Source of the DNA: Sedimenticola hydrogenitrophicus | GTDB taxonomy: Bacteria > Pseudomonadota > Gammaproteobacteria > Chromatiales > Chromatiaceae | Length of the DNA: 64,000 bases | Assembly (NCBI RefSeq): GCF_025175675.1 | Contig: NZ_JANIOA010000007.1 | Span: 1-64,000, forward strand | Direction: 5' to 3' | In this document: in pieces, positions 1 through 9,536 of the stretch | Layout: every line of letters starts with the position of its first letter | Numbering within the stretch: position 1 is the first letter of the stretch | Position numbers and translations under genes: made by a program | The notes under the pieces: model-generated | Seen by the model: only the letters and a program-made list of their open reading frames with translations | Told to the model about the DNA's origin: nothing | The model's database searches: none

Positions 1-20
1 AGGAGTGGTACAGGGATGTA

Positions 21-104
21 CCGGTTACGGAGCCGAGGATGCCATGCACCGGTTACGGAGCCGAGGATGCCATACACCGGTTACGGACCTAAGGATGGAA
101 TGAC
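21..104. repeat. 28-bp tandem repeat, three copies
   Basis: Three head-to-tail copies with a 28-bp period start at 21, 49 and 77, each opening CCGGTTACGG. The first two are nearly identical, and the third diverges in its second half. Bases 1-20 resemble the tail of a further degenerate copy, so the array may extend left of the window. It lies downstream of fliK on the fliK strand. There are no spacers, so it is not a CRISPR array. Function is unknown. Confidence 0.85.
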
Positions 105-143
105 GAAAATCCTGAGATTCGCCTTAAGTAAGTGCCATTCTAC

Positions 144-1277
144 TCAGGCATAGTCGTCGACCAGTCCACTGGAGCTGAGGGTGCCGACAGGGTCGATTTC
201 CGCCTGCGTGTTGTCGTCTTCGCCCCCGCGTTGCCCGGGAGCCGACAAGTTGTTCCCGTCGCCTGAAGCCGCCTGCTGGAACAGATCCGCACCGCTCGCC
301 CGGTCTCCGCTATCCCGCTGCCCCACATCCACATTGACCAGTTGCAGATTACTGTCGGCAAACATTTCACGCAGACGGGGAATCGCCGCTTCAAGCGCCT
401 CTTTGACGGCCGCGTTCTGTGCCAGGAAGCTGACACTGGTCTGGTCATTCTGGATCGAGACCTGGATATCGATGGGACCGAGATGGCGCGGCGTGATATG
501 CACCGATGCCTGCTGCATCTGGTTTCCCACCATCCACATGACCCGGTTGCTGAGCAGGTTATCCCACCCCTTCGTGCCGGTGGGGAGCGGAATGGCCGGG
601 GGAGTGAATACCTCCGGTCGCCGGGCCGACAACTGCTCGAGCCCGGATACCACTGCCGACAGCGGGGTCGCTGTCGCCTGGCCATCGCCCTTCAACAGGC
701 CCGCCGGCAGTTCACCGGCGATAAACGCCGGTTTAAATCCCGCACCCTCGACGGGCAGCTCGCCCTTTACCAGCAATTGTGCCGCCGGGTTATCCGGGGT
801 CGGACTGAACGACCGTCCACCCGGCTCCGATGCACCATACGCAGACAGACCGCCGCCCCCTTGTCGCAACAGCATGGCTCTCAGGTCCGCCACCGTTAAG
901 GCAGCACCGGACCCGGCCTGCCCACCCAGCGTGGCGGCAATCTCCTCACCCACGCCGTCGGTGCCGGCCAGTTGAAGCATCCACTGCAACAACGAAAGGT
1001 TGCCCGGTGCGTTGGCGGGATCGGCAATTTCTGCCGACAACGGCAAACCGTTGCCACCCTCAAGCAAGGCCTCGAGCTGGCTGAACTGCTCGGGCGGCAA
1101 CAGCTCCTGAAGCTTGGCCATACCCTCGGGCGTCAATCGCTGTGCGGAAATAATCGCTTTGAAATCCGCCAGACCGCCCGGTCCCGAGGCGCTAGCCGAA
1201 CCGCCCGACCGACTGCTGCCCGCCGAAGCAGGCTGTAGAGAGGCAACCATATTTGAACCCGATACCGCACTATTCAC
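144..1277 (-). CDS. fliK: Flagellar hook-length control protein FliK
   Basis: A 377-aa protein. The N-terminal two thirds is low-complexity, Ala/Gly/Ser/Pro-rich and variable, as in FliK proteins. The last third holds the conserved Flg_hook domain (about residues 235-330: NRVMWMVGNQMQQASVHITP, then LGPIDIQVSIQ and LREMF). In this family the long N-terminus acts as a molecular ruler for the hook, and the C-terminus switches the export gate from rod/hook to filament substrates in the cytoplasm. The start is a GTG at 1277. No other flagellar gene is visible; any operon partners would lie to the left of the window. Confidence 0.88.
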   Translation of the reverse strand: MNSAVSGSNMVASLQPASAGSSRSGGSASASGPGGLADFKAIISAQRLTPEGMAKLQELLPPEQFSQLEALLEGGNGLPLSAEIADPANAPGNLSLLQWMLQLAGTDGVGEEIAATLGGQAGSGAALTVADLRAMLLRQGGGGLSAYGASEPGGRSFSPTPDNPAAQLLVKGELPVEGAGFKPAFIAGELPAGLLKGDGQATATPLSAVVSGLEQLSARRPEVFTPPAIPLPTGTKGWDNLLSNRVMWMVGNQMQQASVHITPRHLGPIDIQVSIQNDQTSVSFLAQNAAVKEALEAAIPRLREMFADSNLQLVNVDVGQRDSGDRASGADLFQQAASGDGNNLSAPGQRGGEDDNTQAEIDPVGTLSSSGLVDDYA

Positions 1278-1360
1278 AAATCACTCCCGGCCTGTGCTGA
1301 ATGAACTGAAATGTCAAAGGCAGTAACCGTGCCAACGGAGTTGGATCGTGGGGTGGGGGT

Positions 1361-1591
1361 CAGGACGACGTCATCTAACACTGAGCGGCGAGGATCTGCC
1401 TGCTTGCTTGCCGGACGCCGTAAACCCATCCTTGGGGGCTTGCCGCGGCCGTTCCGGCCTCGCAGCACAGCTGCTTCAGCGTTCGGCTGCGAGCGAAGCT
1501 GCGCTTGCCTCACCCATGGCCGCGGACACCCGTCAAGCAAGCAGGCAGATCCACTTTCACAAGCAGTGCGTGTTTAGATGATATGACCCTG
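1361..1591. repeat. MITE-like inverted repeat, family 1, copy 1 (with internal insert)
   Basis: An imperfect terminal inverted repeat: CAGGACGACGTCATCTAA at the left end, and the complement of CAGGGTCATATCATCTAA at the right. Subterminal arms GGATCTGCCTGCTTGCTTG also face each other. The whole is inverted relative to the copy at 8384-8558. Relative to that copy, about 60 bp (about 1450-1512) is inserted exactly at the central GCCGCGGCC/GGCCGCGG palindrome. It encodes no convincing protein; the small ORFs here come from the palindrome. It fills the gap between fliK and the lipoprotein gene. Confidence 0.8.
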
Positions 1592-1595
1592 GGGG

Positions 1596-2081
1596 TTATT
1601 CGAGAAAGTCGCGCTTTTCCGCCCTTCGCCAATCAGCCGAGACCACACGCCACGCATCCTGTTCCAGGACCAGTGTCAGCTCCAGCCGGATCAGGTCGGC
1701 CCGGATGGAGAGCAGCTGCGAAGCGGTGGTGAGGGGTTGCCCGGCGACCGCTACGAACAACGTGACCTCAGCCTGAGGCTGTTCGTCACCAGGGCCGGTC
1801 AGCTCCAGGCGACTCACCTGAGTCAGCAGATGGATCGATTGATGAGTGACAAAATAGCCGGCCAACAGACGCATGACCGCCTGTTTGTCCGGGGCGGCAG
1901 TGCCGCTGAAGGACTCCGACAGGAGCGGGGCGACCGCCGACAGGGAACGGGACTCCACGGCCTGCTCCCCGCTATCGAGCAGCTGTCGGACCTGCTCCTC
2001 CGGGGTCGTCCGCCCCCCGCCGCACGCATACAGCAGGGGGAGCACCAGCAGCAGTGGAGCGAGCAGGCGCAAAGCGCGCAT
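1596..2081 (-). CDS. Small lipoprotein with NTF2-like C-terminal domain
   Basis: A 161-aa protein beginning MRALRLL, with a hydrophobic signal and lipobox LLYAC (Cys20), so it is predicted to be lipid-anchored in the envelope. The mature part (EEQVRQLLDSGEQAVESR ... DAWRVVSADWRRAE) has the alternating helix and antiparallel strand pattern of NTF2/SnoaL-like domains. No catalytic motif can be named. The reading frame stays open upstream to 2297, but that stretch translates a repeat element (2112-2272) and overlaps dapB. The signal peptide therefore sets the start at 2081. Function is unknown. Confidence 0.7.
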   Translation of the reverse strand: MRALRLLAPLLLVLPLLYACGGGRTTPEEQVRQLLDSGEQAVESRSLSAVAPLLSESFSGTAAPDKQAVMRLLAGYFVTHQSIHLLTQVSRLELTGPGDEQPQAEVTLFVAVAGQPLTTASQLLSIRADLIRLELTLVLEQDAWRVVSADWRRAEKRDFLE

Positions 2082-2111
2082 CACCCCTTGCGCGCCGGAT
2101 GTCGGGCCCTT

Positions 2112-2272
2112 AGGGCTCGCGCAAGAATAATTCCGTAGTACCGAGGGCGTTCCTGGGCCACGCTGGCAAGGCACGCTTTGCAGGCAATGGCCGTTCCCTT
2201 GCCAAAAAGCGTAACGCCGCCAGCGGGGTCCAGGGGCGACCGAATACCGGAACTTATTCTTGCGCGAGCCCT
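2112..2272. repeat. 161-bp MITE-like repeat, family 2, copy A
   Basis: A 161-bp unit bounded by inverted AGGGCTCGCGCAAGAATAA ends. An almost full-length second copy of exactly the same length lies at 49671-49831 in the opposite orientation, and a shortened copy lies at 57066-57128. The interior contains further paired segments (TTGCCAAAAAGCGTAACGCC and neighbours) but no ORF of its own. The copy stops 5 bp short of the dapB stop codon and lies upstream of the lipoprotein gene. Confidence 0.85.
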
Positions 2273-2277
2273 TCGCG

Positions 2278-3105
<828 letters not shown>

Positions 3106-3139
3106 TCAGTCGGTTGTTTGGATTGCCGTGTTGGCGCGC

Positions 3140-4276
3140 TTAAAACCCCATGCCCTCGAAAAACTTCTTCACACCGTCCATCCAGCCGGTGGAGTGCGGG
3201 CTGTGCTTGCCGCCGGCGCCCTGCATGGTCTCGTCCAGCTGTCGCAGCAGCTCCTTCTGATGCTCGGTGAGATTGACCGGTGTCTCGACCATCACCTTAC
3301 ACAGCAGATCACCGACCGGTCCGCCGCGCACCGGTTTGACCCCCTTGCCACGCATGCGGAACATCTTACCCGACTGGGTGCCGGCGGGGATCTTCAACAC
3401 CACCTTGCCATTCAGGGTCGGTACTTCCAGCTCGCCGCCCAGCGCGGCGCTGGCGAAGCTGATGGGCACTTCACAGAACAGGTGATTCTCTTCCCGACTG
3501 AAGATCTCATGCGGCTTGACCGCGATCTGTACATAGAGATCACCGGGCGGCCCGCCGCTCTCGCCCGCCTCGCCTTCACCGGCAAGACGGATGCGATCGC
3601 CGGTATCCACCCCTGGCGGCACCTTGACCGAAAGCGTCTTGTGCTCCTGGATACGGCCGGCACCGTGACAGGCCGGACAGGGGGATTCGATCACCGAACC
3701 CTTGCCGCGACAGGTCGGGCAGGTCTGCTGCACCGAGAAGAAGCCCTGCTGCATGCGCACCTGGCCATGGCCGGCGCAAGTGGTACAGACCTTGGGCTTG
3801 GTGCCCTTCTTGGCGCCCGTGCCGTTACAGGGATTACACTTGACCAGGGTGGGAACACGGATCTTGACCGTGGTTCCAGCCACCGCGTCTTCCAGCGACA
3901 ACGCCAGGTTGTACCGCAGATCGGCCCCCCGATGGACGCGTGAGCCGCCGCCTCCCCGGGCACCGAATATATCCCCGAACACATCACCGAAGATGTCACT
4001 GAAGTTTCCTCCGGCACCATGCCCGTATCCGCCGCCCACGGAGTTATCCACCCCGGCATGCCCAAACTGGTCATAGGCCGCCCGCTTCTGGGCATCCGAC
4101 AGCACTTCGTAGGCCTCTTTGGCCTCCTTGAACCGCTTCTCCGAATCCGTTGTCTGGTCTCCCGCATTGCGATCCGGGTGGTGTTTCATGGCGAGCCGCC
4201 GATAGGCCTTTTTGATCTCGGCTTCACTGGCGTTCTTACTGACACCTAAAACTTCGTAAAAGTCACGCTTCGACAT
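3140..4276 (-). CDS. dnaJ: Co-chaperone DnaJ (Hsp40)
   Basis: A 378-aa protein with full DnaJ architecture. It has a J domain (residues 1-70, with the HPD motif in KHHPDRN), a Gly/Phe region ([20 protein letters not shown]), and four CxxCxGxG zinc-finger repeats ([32 protein letters not shown]). C-terminal substrate-binding domains follow. It stimulates the DnaK ATPase and delivers unfolded clients. The start is [11 protein letters not shown] at 4276; the open frame up to 4339 has no J-domain homology. It is the last chaperone gene of the hrcA-grpE-dnaK-dnaJ cluster. Confidence 0.97.
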   Translation of the reverse strand: MSKRDFYEVLGVSKNASEAEIKKAYRRLAMKHHPDRNAGDQTTDSEKRFKEAKEAYEVLSDAQKRAAYDQFGHAGVDNSVGGGYGHGAGGNFSDIFGDVFGDIFGARGGGGSRVHRGADLRYNLALSLEDAVAGTTVKIRVPTLVKCNPCNGTGAKKGTKPKVCTTCAGHGQVRMQQGFFSVQQTCPTCRGKGSVIESPCPACHGAGRIQEHKTLSVKVPPGVDTGDRIRLAGEGEAGESGGPPGDLYVQIAVKPHEIFSREENHLFCEVPISFASAALGGELEVPTLNGKVVLKIPAGTQSGKMFRMRGKGVKPVRGGPVGDLLCKVMVETPVNLTEHQKELLRQLDETMQGAGGKHSPHSTGWMDGVKKFFEGMGF

Positions 4277-4394
4277 ATTCGATCTACTTTGTAAACCGCC
4301 AAAGCGCGAGGGTATGCAGGGACCTTCCAGCCCCTCCATACCAACGCGCCTCGGCTATCAATTATCAGACGGTCAGGCCGTCCACAGGTTATCG

Positions 4395-6341
4395 TTACTT
4401 GTCCTCTTTGACCTCTTCGAACTCCGCATCGACGACGTCGTCGTCCTTGCCTGCCGACTTGGACTTGGACTTGGCACCGCTGTCGGCGGACCCGGCCGCC
4501 GCCGCGGCTTCGTCACTGCCCTTCTGGGCATAGAGCCGCTCCGCCATCTTCGCCGAGGCATCGGTCAGGGTCTTGGTCTTGGCCTCGATCGCCTCCTTGT
4601 CGTCGCCCTTGACCGCCTCTTCCAGCTCCTTGATCGCGGCGTCGATGGAATCCTTTTCCCCCGCTTCCAGTTTCTCCTCACCCAGTTCGTCCATCGACTT
4701 GCGGATGGCGTGGATCATGTTGTCCGCCTGGTTGCGCGCCTGGACCAGTTCGTTGAACTTGCGGTCCTCCTCGGCGTGCGCCTCGGCGTCCTTGATCATC
4801 CGGTCCACCTCATCATCGCTCAGGCCGGAGGAGGCCTTGATGATGATCGACTGCTCCTTGTTGGTGGCCTTGTCCTTGGCGGAGACATTGAGGATACCGT
4901 TGGCATCGATATCGAAGCTCACCGCGATCTGCGGCATGCCCCGTGGCGCCGGCGGGATATCGGTCAGGTCGAAACGGCCCAGCGACTTGTTGGCACTAGC
5001 CTGTTCGCGTTCACCCTGCAACACGTGCACGGTCACCGCGGTCTGGTTGTCATCGGCCGTCGAGAATACCTGACTGGCGTTGGTCGGGATAGTGGTGTTC
5101 TTCTCGATCAGCTTGGTCATCACGCCACCCATGGTCTCGATACCGAGGGACAGGGGCGTCACATCCAGCAGCAGCACATCCTTCACCTCGCCACCCAGCA
5201 CACCGCCCTGGATGGCCGCGCCGATGGCCACCGCCTCGTCCGGGTTGACATCGCGCCGGGGGGTCTTGCCAAAGAACTCTTCGACCGTGGCCTGGACTTT
5301 GGGCATACGGGTCTGTCCACCGACCAGGATCACCTCATCGATCTCGGAGGCGCTCAGTCCCGCATCGTTCAGAGCCGTGCGGCAGGGGGCGATGGTGCGG
5401 TTCACCAGATCATCCACCAGCGCCTCCAGTTTGGCGCGGGTCAGCTTGATGTTCAGGTGTTTCGGACCACTGGCATCGGCCGTGATGTAGGGCAGATTGA
5501 TATCGGTCTGCTGGCCACTGGAGAGTTCGATCTTGGCCTTTTCAGCACCCTCTTTCAGGCGCTGCAGGGCCAGCGGGTCATTGCGCAAGTCGAAGCCCTG
5601 ATCCTTCTTAAAGGTCTCCACCAGGAAGTCGATGATGCGCAGGTCGAAATCCTCGCCACCGAGGAAGGTGTCACCGTTGGTGGAGAGCACCTCGAACTGG
5701 TGTTCGCCATCGATCTCGGCGATCTCGATAATGGAGATATCGAAGGTACCGCCACCCAGATCGAATACCGCCAGCTTCTGGTCGCCGCGCTTCTTGTCCA
5801 TGCCGTAGGCCAGTGCGGCGGCGGTCGGCTCATTGATGATGCGCTTGACATCCAGTCCGGCGATACGACCGGCATCCTTGGTGGCCTGACGCTGCGAGTC
5901 GTTGAAGTAGGCCGGTACGGTCACCACCGCCTCGGTCACCTCTTCACCCAGGTAATCCTCGGCGGTTTTCTTCATCTTCTGCAGGATCTTTGCCGAGACT
6001 TCCGGGGCGGCCATCTTCTTGCCGTTCGCCTCGACCCAGGCATCACCGTTGTCCGCCTTCACAATCTTGTATGGCACCATCTCGATGTCGCGCTGCACCA
6101 CGTCATCGGTAAAACGGCGGCCGATCAGACGCTTGATCGCAAACAAGGTGTTCTGGGGATTGGTCACCGCCTGCCGCTTTGCGGACTGGCCGACCAGAAC
6201 CTCACCCTCACGGGTGTAGGCCACGATGGAGGGGGTTGTGCGATCGCCTTCACTGTTCTCGATAACACGGGCGCCGTCGCCATCCATCACTGCCACGCAG
6301 GAGTTGGTTGTGCCCAGATCGATTCCGATGATCTTTCCCAT
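4395..6341 (-). CDS. dnaK: Molecular chaperone DnaK (Hsp70)
   Basis: A 648-aa protein. It has the N-terminal ATPase with [16 protein letters not shown], the phosphate-2 loop [14 protein letters not shown] and the adenosine motif [13 protein letters not shown]. The substrate-binding domain includes [17 protein letters not shown], and the tail is acidic ([16 protein letters not shown]). It is the central Hsp70, working with DnaJ and GrpE encoded on either side. The 92-bp gap to grpE contains a hairpin (about 6399-6419) that could modulate readthrough. Large overlapping frames on the other strand are shadows of its codon bias. Confidence 0.98.
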   Translation of the reverse strand: MGKIIGIDLGTTNSCVAVMDGDGARVIENSEGDRTTPSIVAYTREGEVLVGQSAKRQAVTNPQNTLFAIKRLIGRRFTDDVVQRDIEMVPYKIVKADNGDAWVEANGKKMAAPEVSAKILQKMKKTAEDYLGEEVTEAVVTVPAYFNDSQRQATKDAGRIAGLDVKRIINEPTAAALAYGMDKKRGDQKLAVFDLGGGTFDISIIEIAEIDGEHQFEVLSTNGDTFLGGEDFDLRIIDFLVETFKKDQGFDLRNDPLALQRLKEGAEKAKIELSSGQQTDINLPYITADASGPKHLNIKLTRAKLEALVDDLVNRTIAPCRTALNDAGLSASEIDEVILVGGQTRMPKVQATVEEFFGKTPRRDVNPDEAVAIGAAIQGGVLGGEVKDVLLLDVTPLSLGIETMGGVMTKLIEKNTTIPTNASQVFSTADDNQTAVTVHVLQGEREQASANKSLGRFDLTDIPPAPRGMPQIAVSFDIDANGILNVSAKDKATNKEQSIIIKASSGLSDDEVDRMIKDAEAHAEEDRKFNELVQARNQADNMIHAIRKSMDELGEEKLEAGEKDSIDAAIKELEEAVKGDDKEAIEAKTKTLTDASAKMAERLYAQKGSDEAAAAAGSADSGAKSKSKSAGKDDDVVDAEFEEVKEDK

Positions 6342-6398
6342 TGTTTGATCTCTCCGGTTAACTGTCTGTTAGGTTTAAAAATACTTGTTTACGGATGT

Positions 6399-6419
6399 TA
6401 TCCCAGATGGGGATAACCC
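6399..6419. terminator. Hairpin between grpE and dnaK
   Basis: GTTATCCC-AGA-T-GGGGATAAC forms a short perfect stem in the grpE-dnaK gap. There is no long U-tract on the minus strand, so it is more likely an attenuator or mRNA-processing structure than a strong terminator. A second similar stem (ATCCCC/GGGGAT) lies at about 7125-7143 between hrcA and grpE. Confidence 0.4.
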
Positions 6420-6433
6420 CTCGATTTTCAAGG

Positions 6434-7039
6434 TCAGCCCTGTTCATCCACCTGATCGGGTGCGGCCTGGGAGACCATCACCATGGCCGGCCGTATCAGG
6501 CGGCCATTCAGGGTATATCCCTTCTGCACCACGACCACCACGGTGTTCGGGGGCACATCGCTGCGCGGTTGCATGCCCATGGCCTGATGCAGTTCCGGAT
6601 CAAAGGGCTGACCCTCGGGGTCGATCCGCACCACGTTGAACTTCTCCATCACATCGGCTAACAGCTTCAGGGTCAGTGCCGTCCCTTCGCGCAGGTGGTC
6701 AATGGTAGCGTTCTCGTCGTTGGCGGCCGCCAGCCCCATTTCCATGCTGTCGCGCACCGGCAGCAGCTCGTTGACAAAGCGTTCCAGGGCGTATTTGTGC
6801 GCGTTTTCCAGCTCCCGCTCCTGCCGTTTCCGCAGATTGTCCATTTGCGCCTGGGTACGTACCAGCTGATCCCAGTGCTCGTCCGCCTTGGACCGGGCAT
6901 CTTCCAGCAGCAGGGTCAACTCTTCAGGGGTCTGCGTTTCGGCTGGGGACTGCGCATGGTTTGACTCAACCTCGGCACCGCTCTCGGCGGTCTCATCAAT
7001 CACCACCTGATCGCCGACCTGTTCCTGATCTTTGCTCAT
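6434..7039 (-). CDS. grpE: Nucleotide exchange factor GrpE
   Basis: A 201-aa protein. It has an acidic N-terminus (MSKDQEQVGDQVVIDETAES), a long coiled coil (LLLEDARSKADEHWDQLVRT ... KRQERELENAHKYALERF) and the C-terminal beta domain with HQAMGMQP and VVQKGYTLNGRLIRPAMV. GrpE dimers drive ADP release from DnaK. The start at 7039 is preceded by AGAGGAAACAGG, a good ribosome site; the longer frame to 7159 lacks this. It lies between hrcA and dnaK in the heat-shock cluster. Confidence 0.96.
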   Translation of the reverse strand: MSKDQEQVGDQVVIDETAESGAEVESNHAQSPAETQTPEELTLLLEDARSKADEHWDQLVRTQAQMDNLRKRQERELENAHKYALERFVNELLPVRDSMEMGLAAANDENATIDHLREGTALTLKLLADVMEKFNVVRIDPEGQPFDPELHQAMGMQPRSDVPPNTVVVVVQKGYTLNGRLIRPAMVMVSQAAPDQVDEQG

Positions 7040-7173
7040 CCTGTTTCCTCTAAGCTGTTGAAGTCTGAAAATAAAACAAACAGTCGCCAAGATTGGCGAT
7101 CTGATTGAAAGGGTATTCCGATAATCCCCACAAGCTGGGGATGGTTGAGGCCGTTTCAAGACAAAATGGCCAA

Positions 7174-8238
7174 TTATTTCGCTTTTCGCGTCTGCATGGC
7201 GGTACTCAACAGCCTGGCGGTGATGTCGACTATCGGGATCACCCGGTCATAGGCCATGCGGGTCGGCCCCACCACCCCCAGAACCCCGGCCACCTTGCTG
7301 TCCACCTGATACGGGGCGGTGACCAGACTGCACTGATCCAGTGCCTTGTAGCCCGACTCCTCGCCTATGAACAGCTGTACACCTTCGGCCAGCATCGAGC
7401 CGTCGAGCAGATGTAGAATTTCGTTCTTTTCCGTAAAGGAATCGAACAGCTCACGAAGCTTGTTCATCTGCGAGAAATCATTGAAGTCCATCAGGTTGGT
7501 CTGGCCGGCCATGACATAGTCATCGCCACGGATCTCCGGATCGATCACCTGCTCCGCCATCTCCAGGGCCTGGGCCATGATCTGGTTCATGTCCTTGCGC
7601 GCCTGCTCCATCTCCCGCACCAGCCGCTTGTGCATCGCCTCCATGGATAGCCCTGAGTAGTGCTGATTCAGCATATTGGCGAACTGTACCAGTTGGGATG
7701 CGGTGTACGCCTTCCGCACATCGATCACCCGGTTATGCACCTCTCCCTCGGTGGTCACCAGGATGGTCAGCAACCGCTTGCTGGAGAGGGGAAGAAATTC
7801 AATCTGCCTGAACGTCAGCTGTTTGCGACGCGGGATCATCACCAATCCGGCCATGTGAGTCAGGCTCGATAGCAGTTTCGAGGCGGACTCGACCAGTATT
7901 TTGGGATCCGCCGAGGAGTACAACCCCGTCTCCAGCTGCTTTATCTTGCCCGCCTCCAGCGGTTTCAGGGTGACCAGGGTATCGACAAACATGCGGTACC
8001 CGGAGACGGTCGGAATCCGGCCCGCCGAGGTATGGGGGGAGGAGACCAGACCCAGGTCTTCCAGATCCGCCATGACGTTGCGTATGGTGGCGGGACTCAG
8101 ATCAAGCCCGGAGTCACGGGACAGGGTGCGGGAGCCCACCGGCTCACCGTCCTGGATATAGCGTTCAATGAGGACTTTCAGCAATTGCTGGGCACGTTCG
8201 TTTACCGATAATTCACTCGACACCTTTTTAACTGTCAC
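7174..8238 (-). CDS. hrcA: Heat-inducible transcription repressor HrcA
   Basis: About 354 aa. It has an N-terminal winged helix (ERAQQLLKVLIERYIQDGEP, then VGSRTL and PATIRNVMADLEDLGL) followed by the HrcA-type GAF-like dimerisation core. HrcA binds CIRCE operators and represses chaperone genes; a perfect CIRCE lies just upstream at 8296-8322. The chosen start is GTG at 8238 because AGAGG sits 6-7 nt before it. An in-frame GTG at 8268 would add 10 residues with no family resemblance. Autoregulation through CIRCE is the expected mode. Confidence 0.95.
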   Translation of the reverse strand: MTVKKVSSELSVNERAQQLLKVLIERYIQDGEPVGSRTLSRDSGLDLSPATIRNVMADLEDLGLVSSPHTSAGRIPTVSGYRMFVDTLVTLKPLEAGKIKQLETGLYSSADPKILVESASKLLSSLTHMAGLVMIPRRKQLTFRQIEFLPLSSKRLLTILVTTEGEVHNRVIDVRKAYTASQLVQFANMLNQHYSGLSMEAMHKRLVREMEQARKDMNQIMAQALEMAEQVIDPEIRGDDYVMAGQTNLMDFNDFSQMNKLRELFDSFTEKNEILHLLDGSMLAEGVQLFIGEESGYKALDQCSLVTAPYQVDSKVAGVLGVVGPTRMAYDRVIPIVDITARLLSTAMQTRKAK

Positions 8239-8295
8239 ATCCAACCTCTGTAGTACCCGTGCACCCACCGCGAGGATGCGGCAGAAAACCGCCTA

Positions 8296-8322
8296 TTAGC
8301 ACTCTTGACCGCCGAGTGCTAA
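8296..8322. promoter_or_regulatory. CIRCE operator
   Basis: TTAGCACTC, nine bases, then GAGTGCTAA: an exact match to the canonical CIRCE inverted repeat bound by HrcA. It lies about 57 bp upstream of the chosen hrcA start and so should control the hrcA-grpE-dnaK-dnaJ transcripts. No second CIRCE was seen in front of grpE, dnaK or dnaJ. Confidence 0.96.
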
Positions 8323-8383
8323 CCCCTGGATTATCATTTTCGCATCCGGGAGTGTCAAGAAACGATCCCTAAAGCGTATGCTA

Positions 8384-8558
8384 CAGGACCACGTTATCTA
8401 AACGCGCAAATACTTGTGAGAGAGGATCTGGCTGCTTGATTGACGGGTGTCCGCGGCCATGGATGGCCGCGGCAAGCCCCCAGGGATGGGTTTACGGCGT
8501 CCCGGCAAGCAAGCAGGCAGATCCTCGACCTGCTCAGCGTTAGATGACGTCGTCTTGG
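8384..8558. repeat. MITE-like inverted repeat, family 1, copy 2
   Basis: An inverted-orientation relative of the element at 1361-1591. It has ends CAGGACCACGTTATCTAA and the complement of CAAGACGACGTCATCTAA, and an intact central palindrome CCGCGGCCATGGATGGCCGCGG. The sequence GCGTATGCTA occurs on both sides (about 8374 and 8557) and could be a target-site duplication or a short flanking repeat. It lies between the CIRCE region and nadK, so it may contribute promoter or mRNA structure to nadK. Confidence 0.8.
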
Positions 8559-8648
8559 CGTATGCTATCGGCTGGCTGGCCACGGTCACGGAGGCCGTGC
8601 TAAGTTTCATCTCTGAATCCGCCGCTTGAATAGAAGACCAAAAAGCCC

Positions 8649-9530
8649 ATGCCTGAGAAATTTCATACGATCGGCCTGATCGGCAAACACGGGGATGTCG
8701 CCCCGCGCGAGACGATCCTCGAACTGGGGCAGTTTCTGCTGGAGCGCGGCCACCGGGTGCTACTCGAGGAGAGCACCGCCGCCCGGGTACCAAATCATAA
8801 AATGATTGCCGCCTCGCTGGATGATCTGGGGGTCGAGTCGGACCTGGCCATTGTGGTCGGCGGCGACGGCACCCTGCTGCACACCGCGCGCAGCCTGGCC
8901 GACTATGAGGTACCGCTGCTGGGGATCAATCTCGGCCGGCTGGGTTTTCTGGCGGACATCTCCCCCGGGGAGATGCTCTCGACGCTGGAGCGGATCTTCG
9001 CCGGCGAGTACCGGGAAGAGTCCCGGTTCCTGCTCAGCGCGGAAATCGACGGTGCCCATCACACCGCCTTCAACGACGTGGTGGTGCACAAGTGGAACAT
9101 CGCCCGCATGATCGAATTCGAGACCTATATCGATGGCAGCTTCGTCAATGTGCAGCGCTCCGACGGCATCATCATCGCCACCCCGACCGGCTCCACCGCC
9201 TACGCCCTCTCGGGTGGCGGCCCGCTGCTGCACACCGACCTGAATGCCGTCCTGCTGGTGCCGATCTGCCCCCATACCCTGAGCAACCGGCCGATCGTGG
9301 TGGATGGCGACAGCGAGATCGAAATTGTCGTATGCGACCCGGCGGAGAACGTGCACCTGCGGGTCACCTGCGACGGCCAGACCAGCCTGCCGCTAAAGGG
9401 TGACCGGGTCAGGATCCGCAAACACACCCATCCGGTGCGGCTAATTCACCCGGTCGACCACGATCACTTTTATATCCTGAGAACCAAACTCGGCTGGAGT
9501 GAACACAACACCAAACCCAAGGATAAGTAG
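8649..9530 (+). CDS. nadK: NAD kinase
   Basis: A 293-aa protein. It has the family's VVGGDGTLLHTAR (GGDG phosphate-binding motif with the catalytic Asp), INLGRLGFL, and the NE/D-type and glycine-rich IIATPTGSTAYALSGGGPL motifs. It phosphorylates NAD to NADP with ATP in the cytoplasm. It is followed 6 bp later by recN, a conserved gammaproteobacterial pair probably cotranscribed. Confidence 0.96.
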   Translation: MPEKFHTIGLIGKHGDVAPRETILELGQFLLERGHRVLLEESTAARVPNHKMIAASLDDLGVESDLAIVVGGDGTLLHTARSLADYEVPLLGINLGRLGFLADISPGEMLSTLERIFAGEYREESRFLLSAEIDGAHHTAFNDVVVHKWNIARMIEFETYIDGSFVNVQRSDGIIIATPTGSTAYALSGGGPLLHTDLNAVLLVPICPHTLSNRPIVVDGDSEIEIVVCDPAENVHLRVTCDGQTSLPLKGDRVRIRKHTHPVRLIHPVDHDHFYILRTKLGWSEHNTKPKDK

Positions 9531-9536
9531 TCCCAG

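Noticed and set aside
21-104. CRISPR array
   Set aside because: The 28-bp units are directly adjacent with no spacers and no cas genes nearby.
4314-6416. 700-aa plus-strand ORF opposite dnaK
   Set aside because: Codon-bias shadow of dnaK with no family features.
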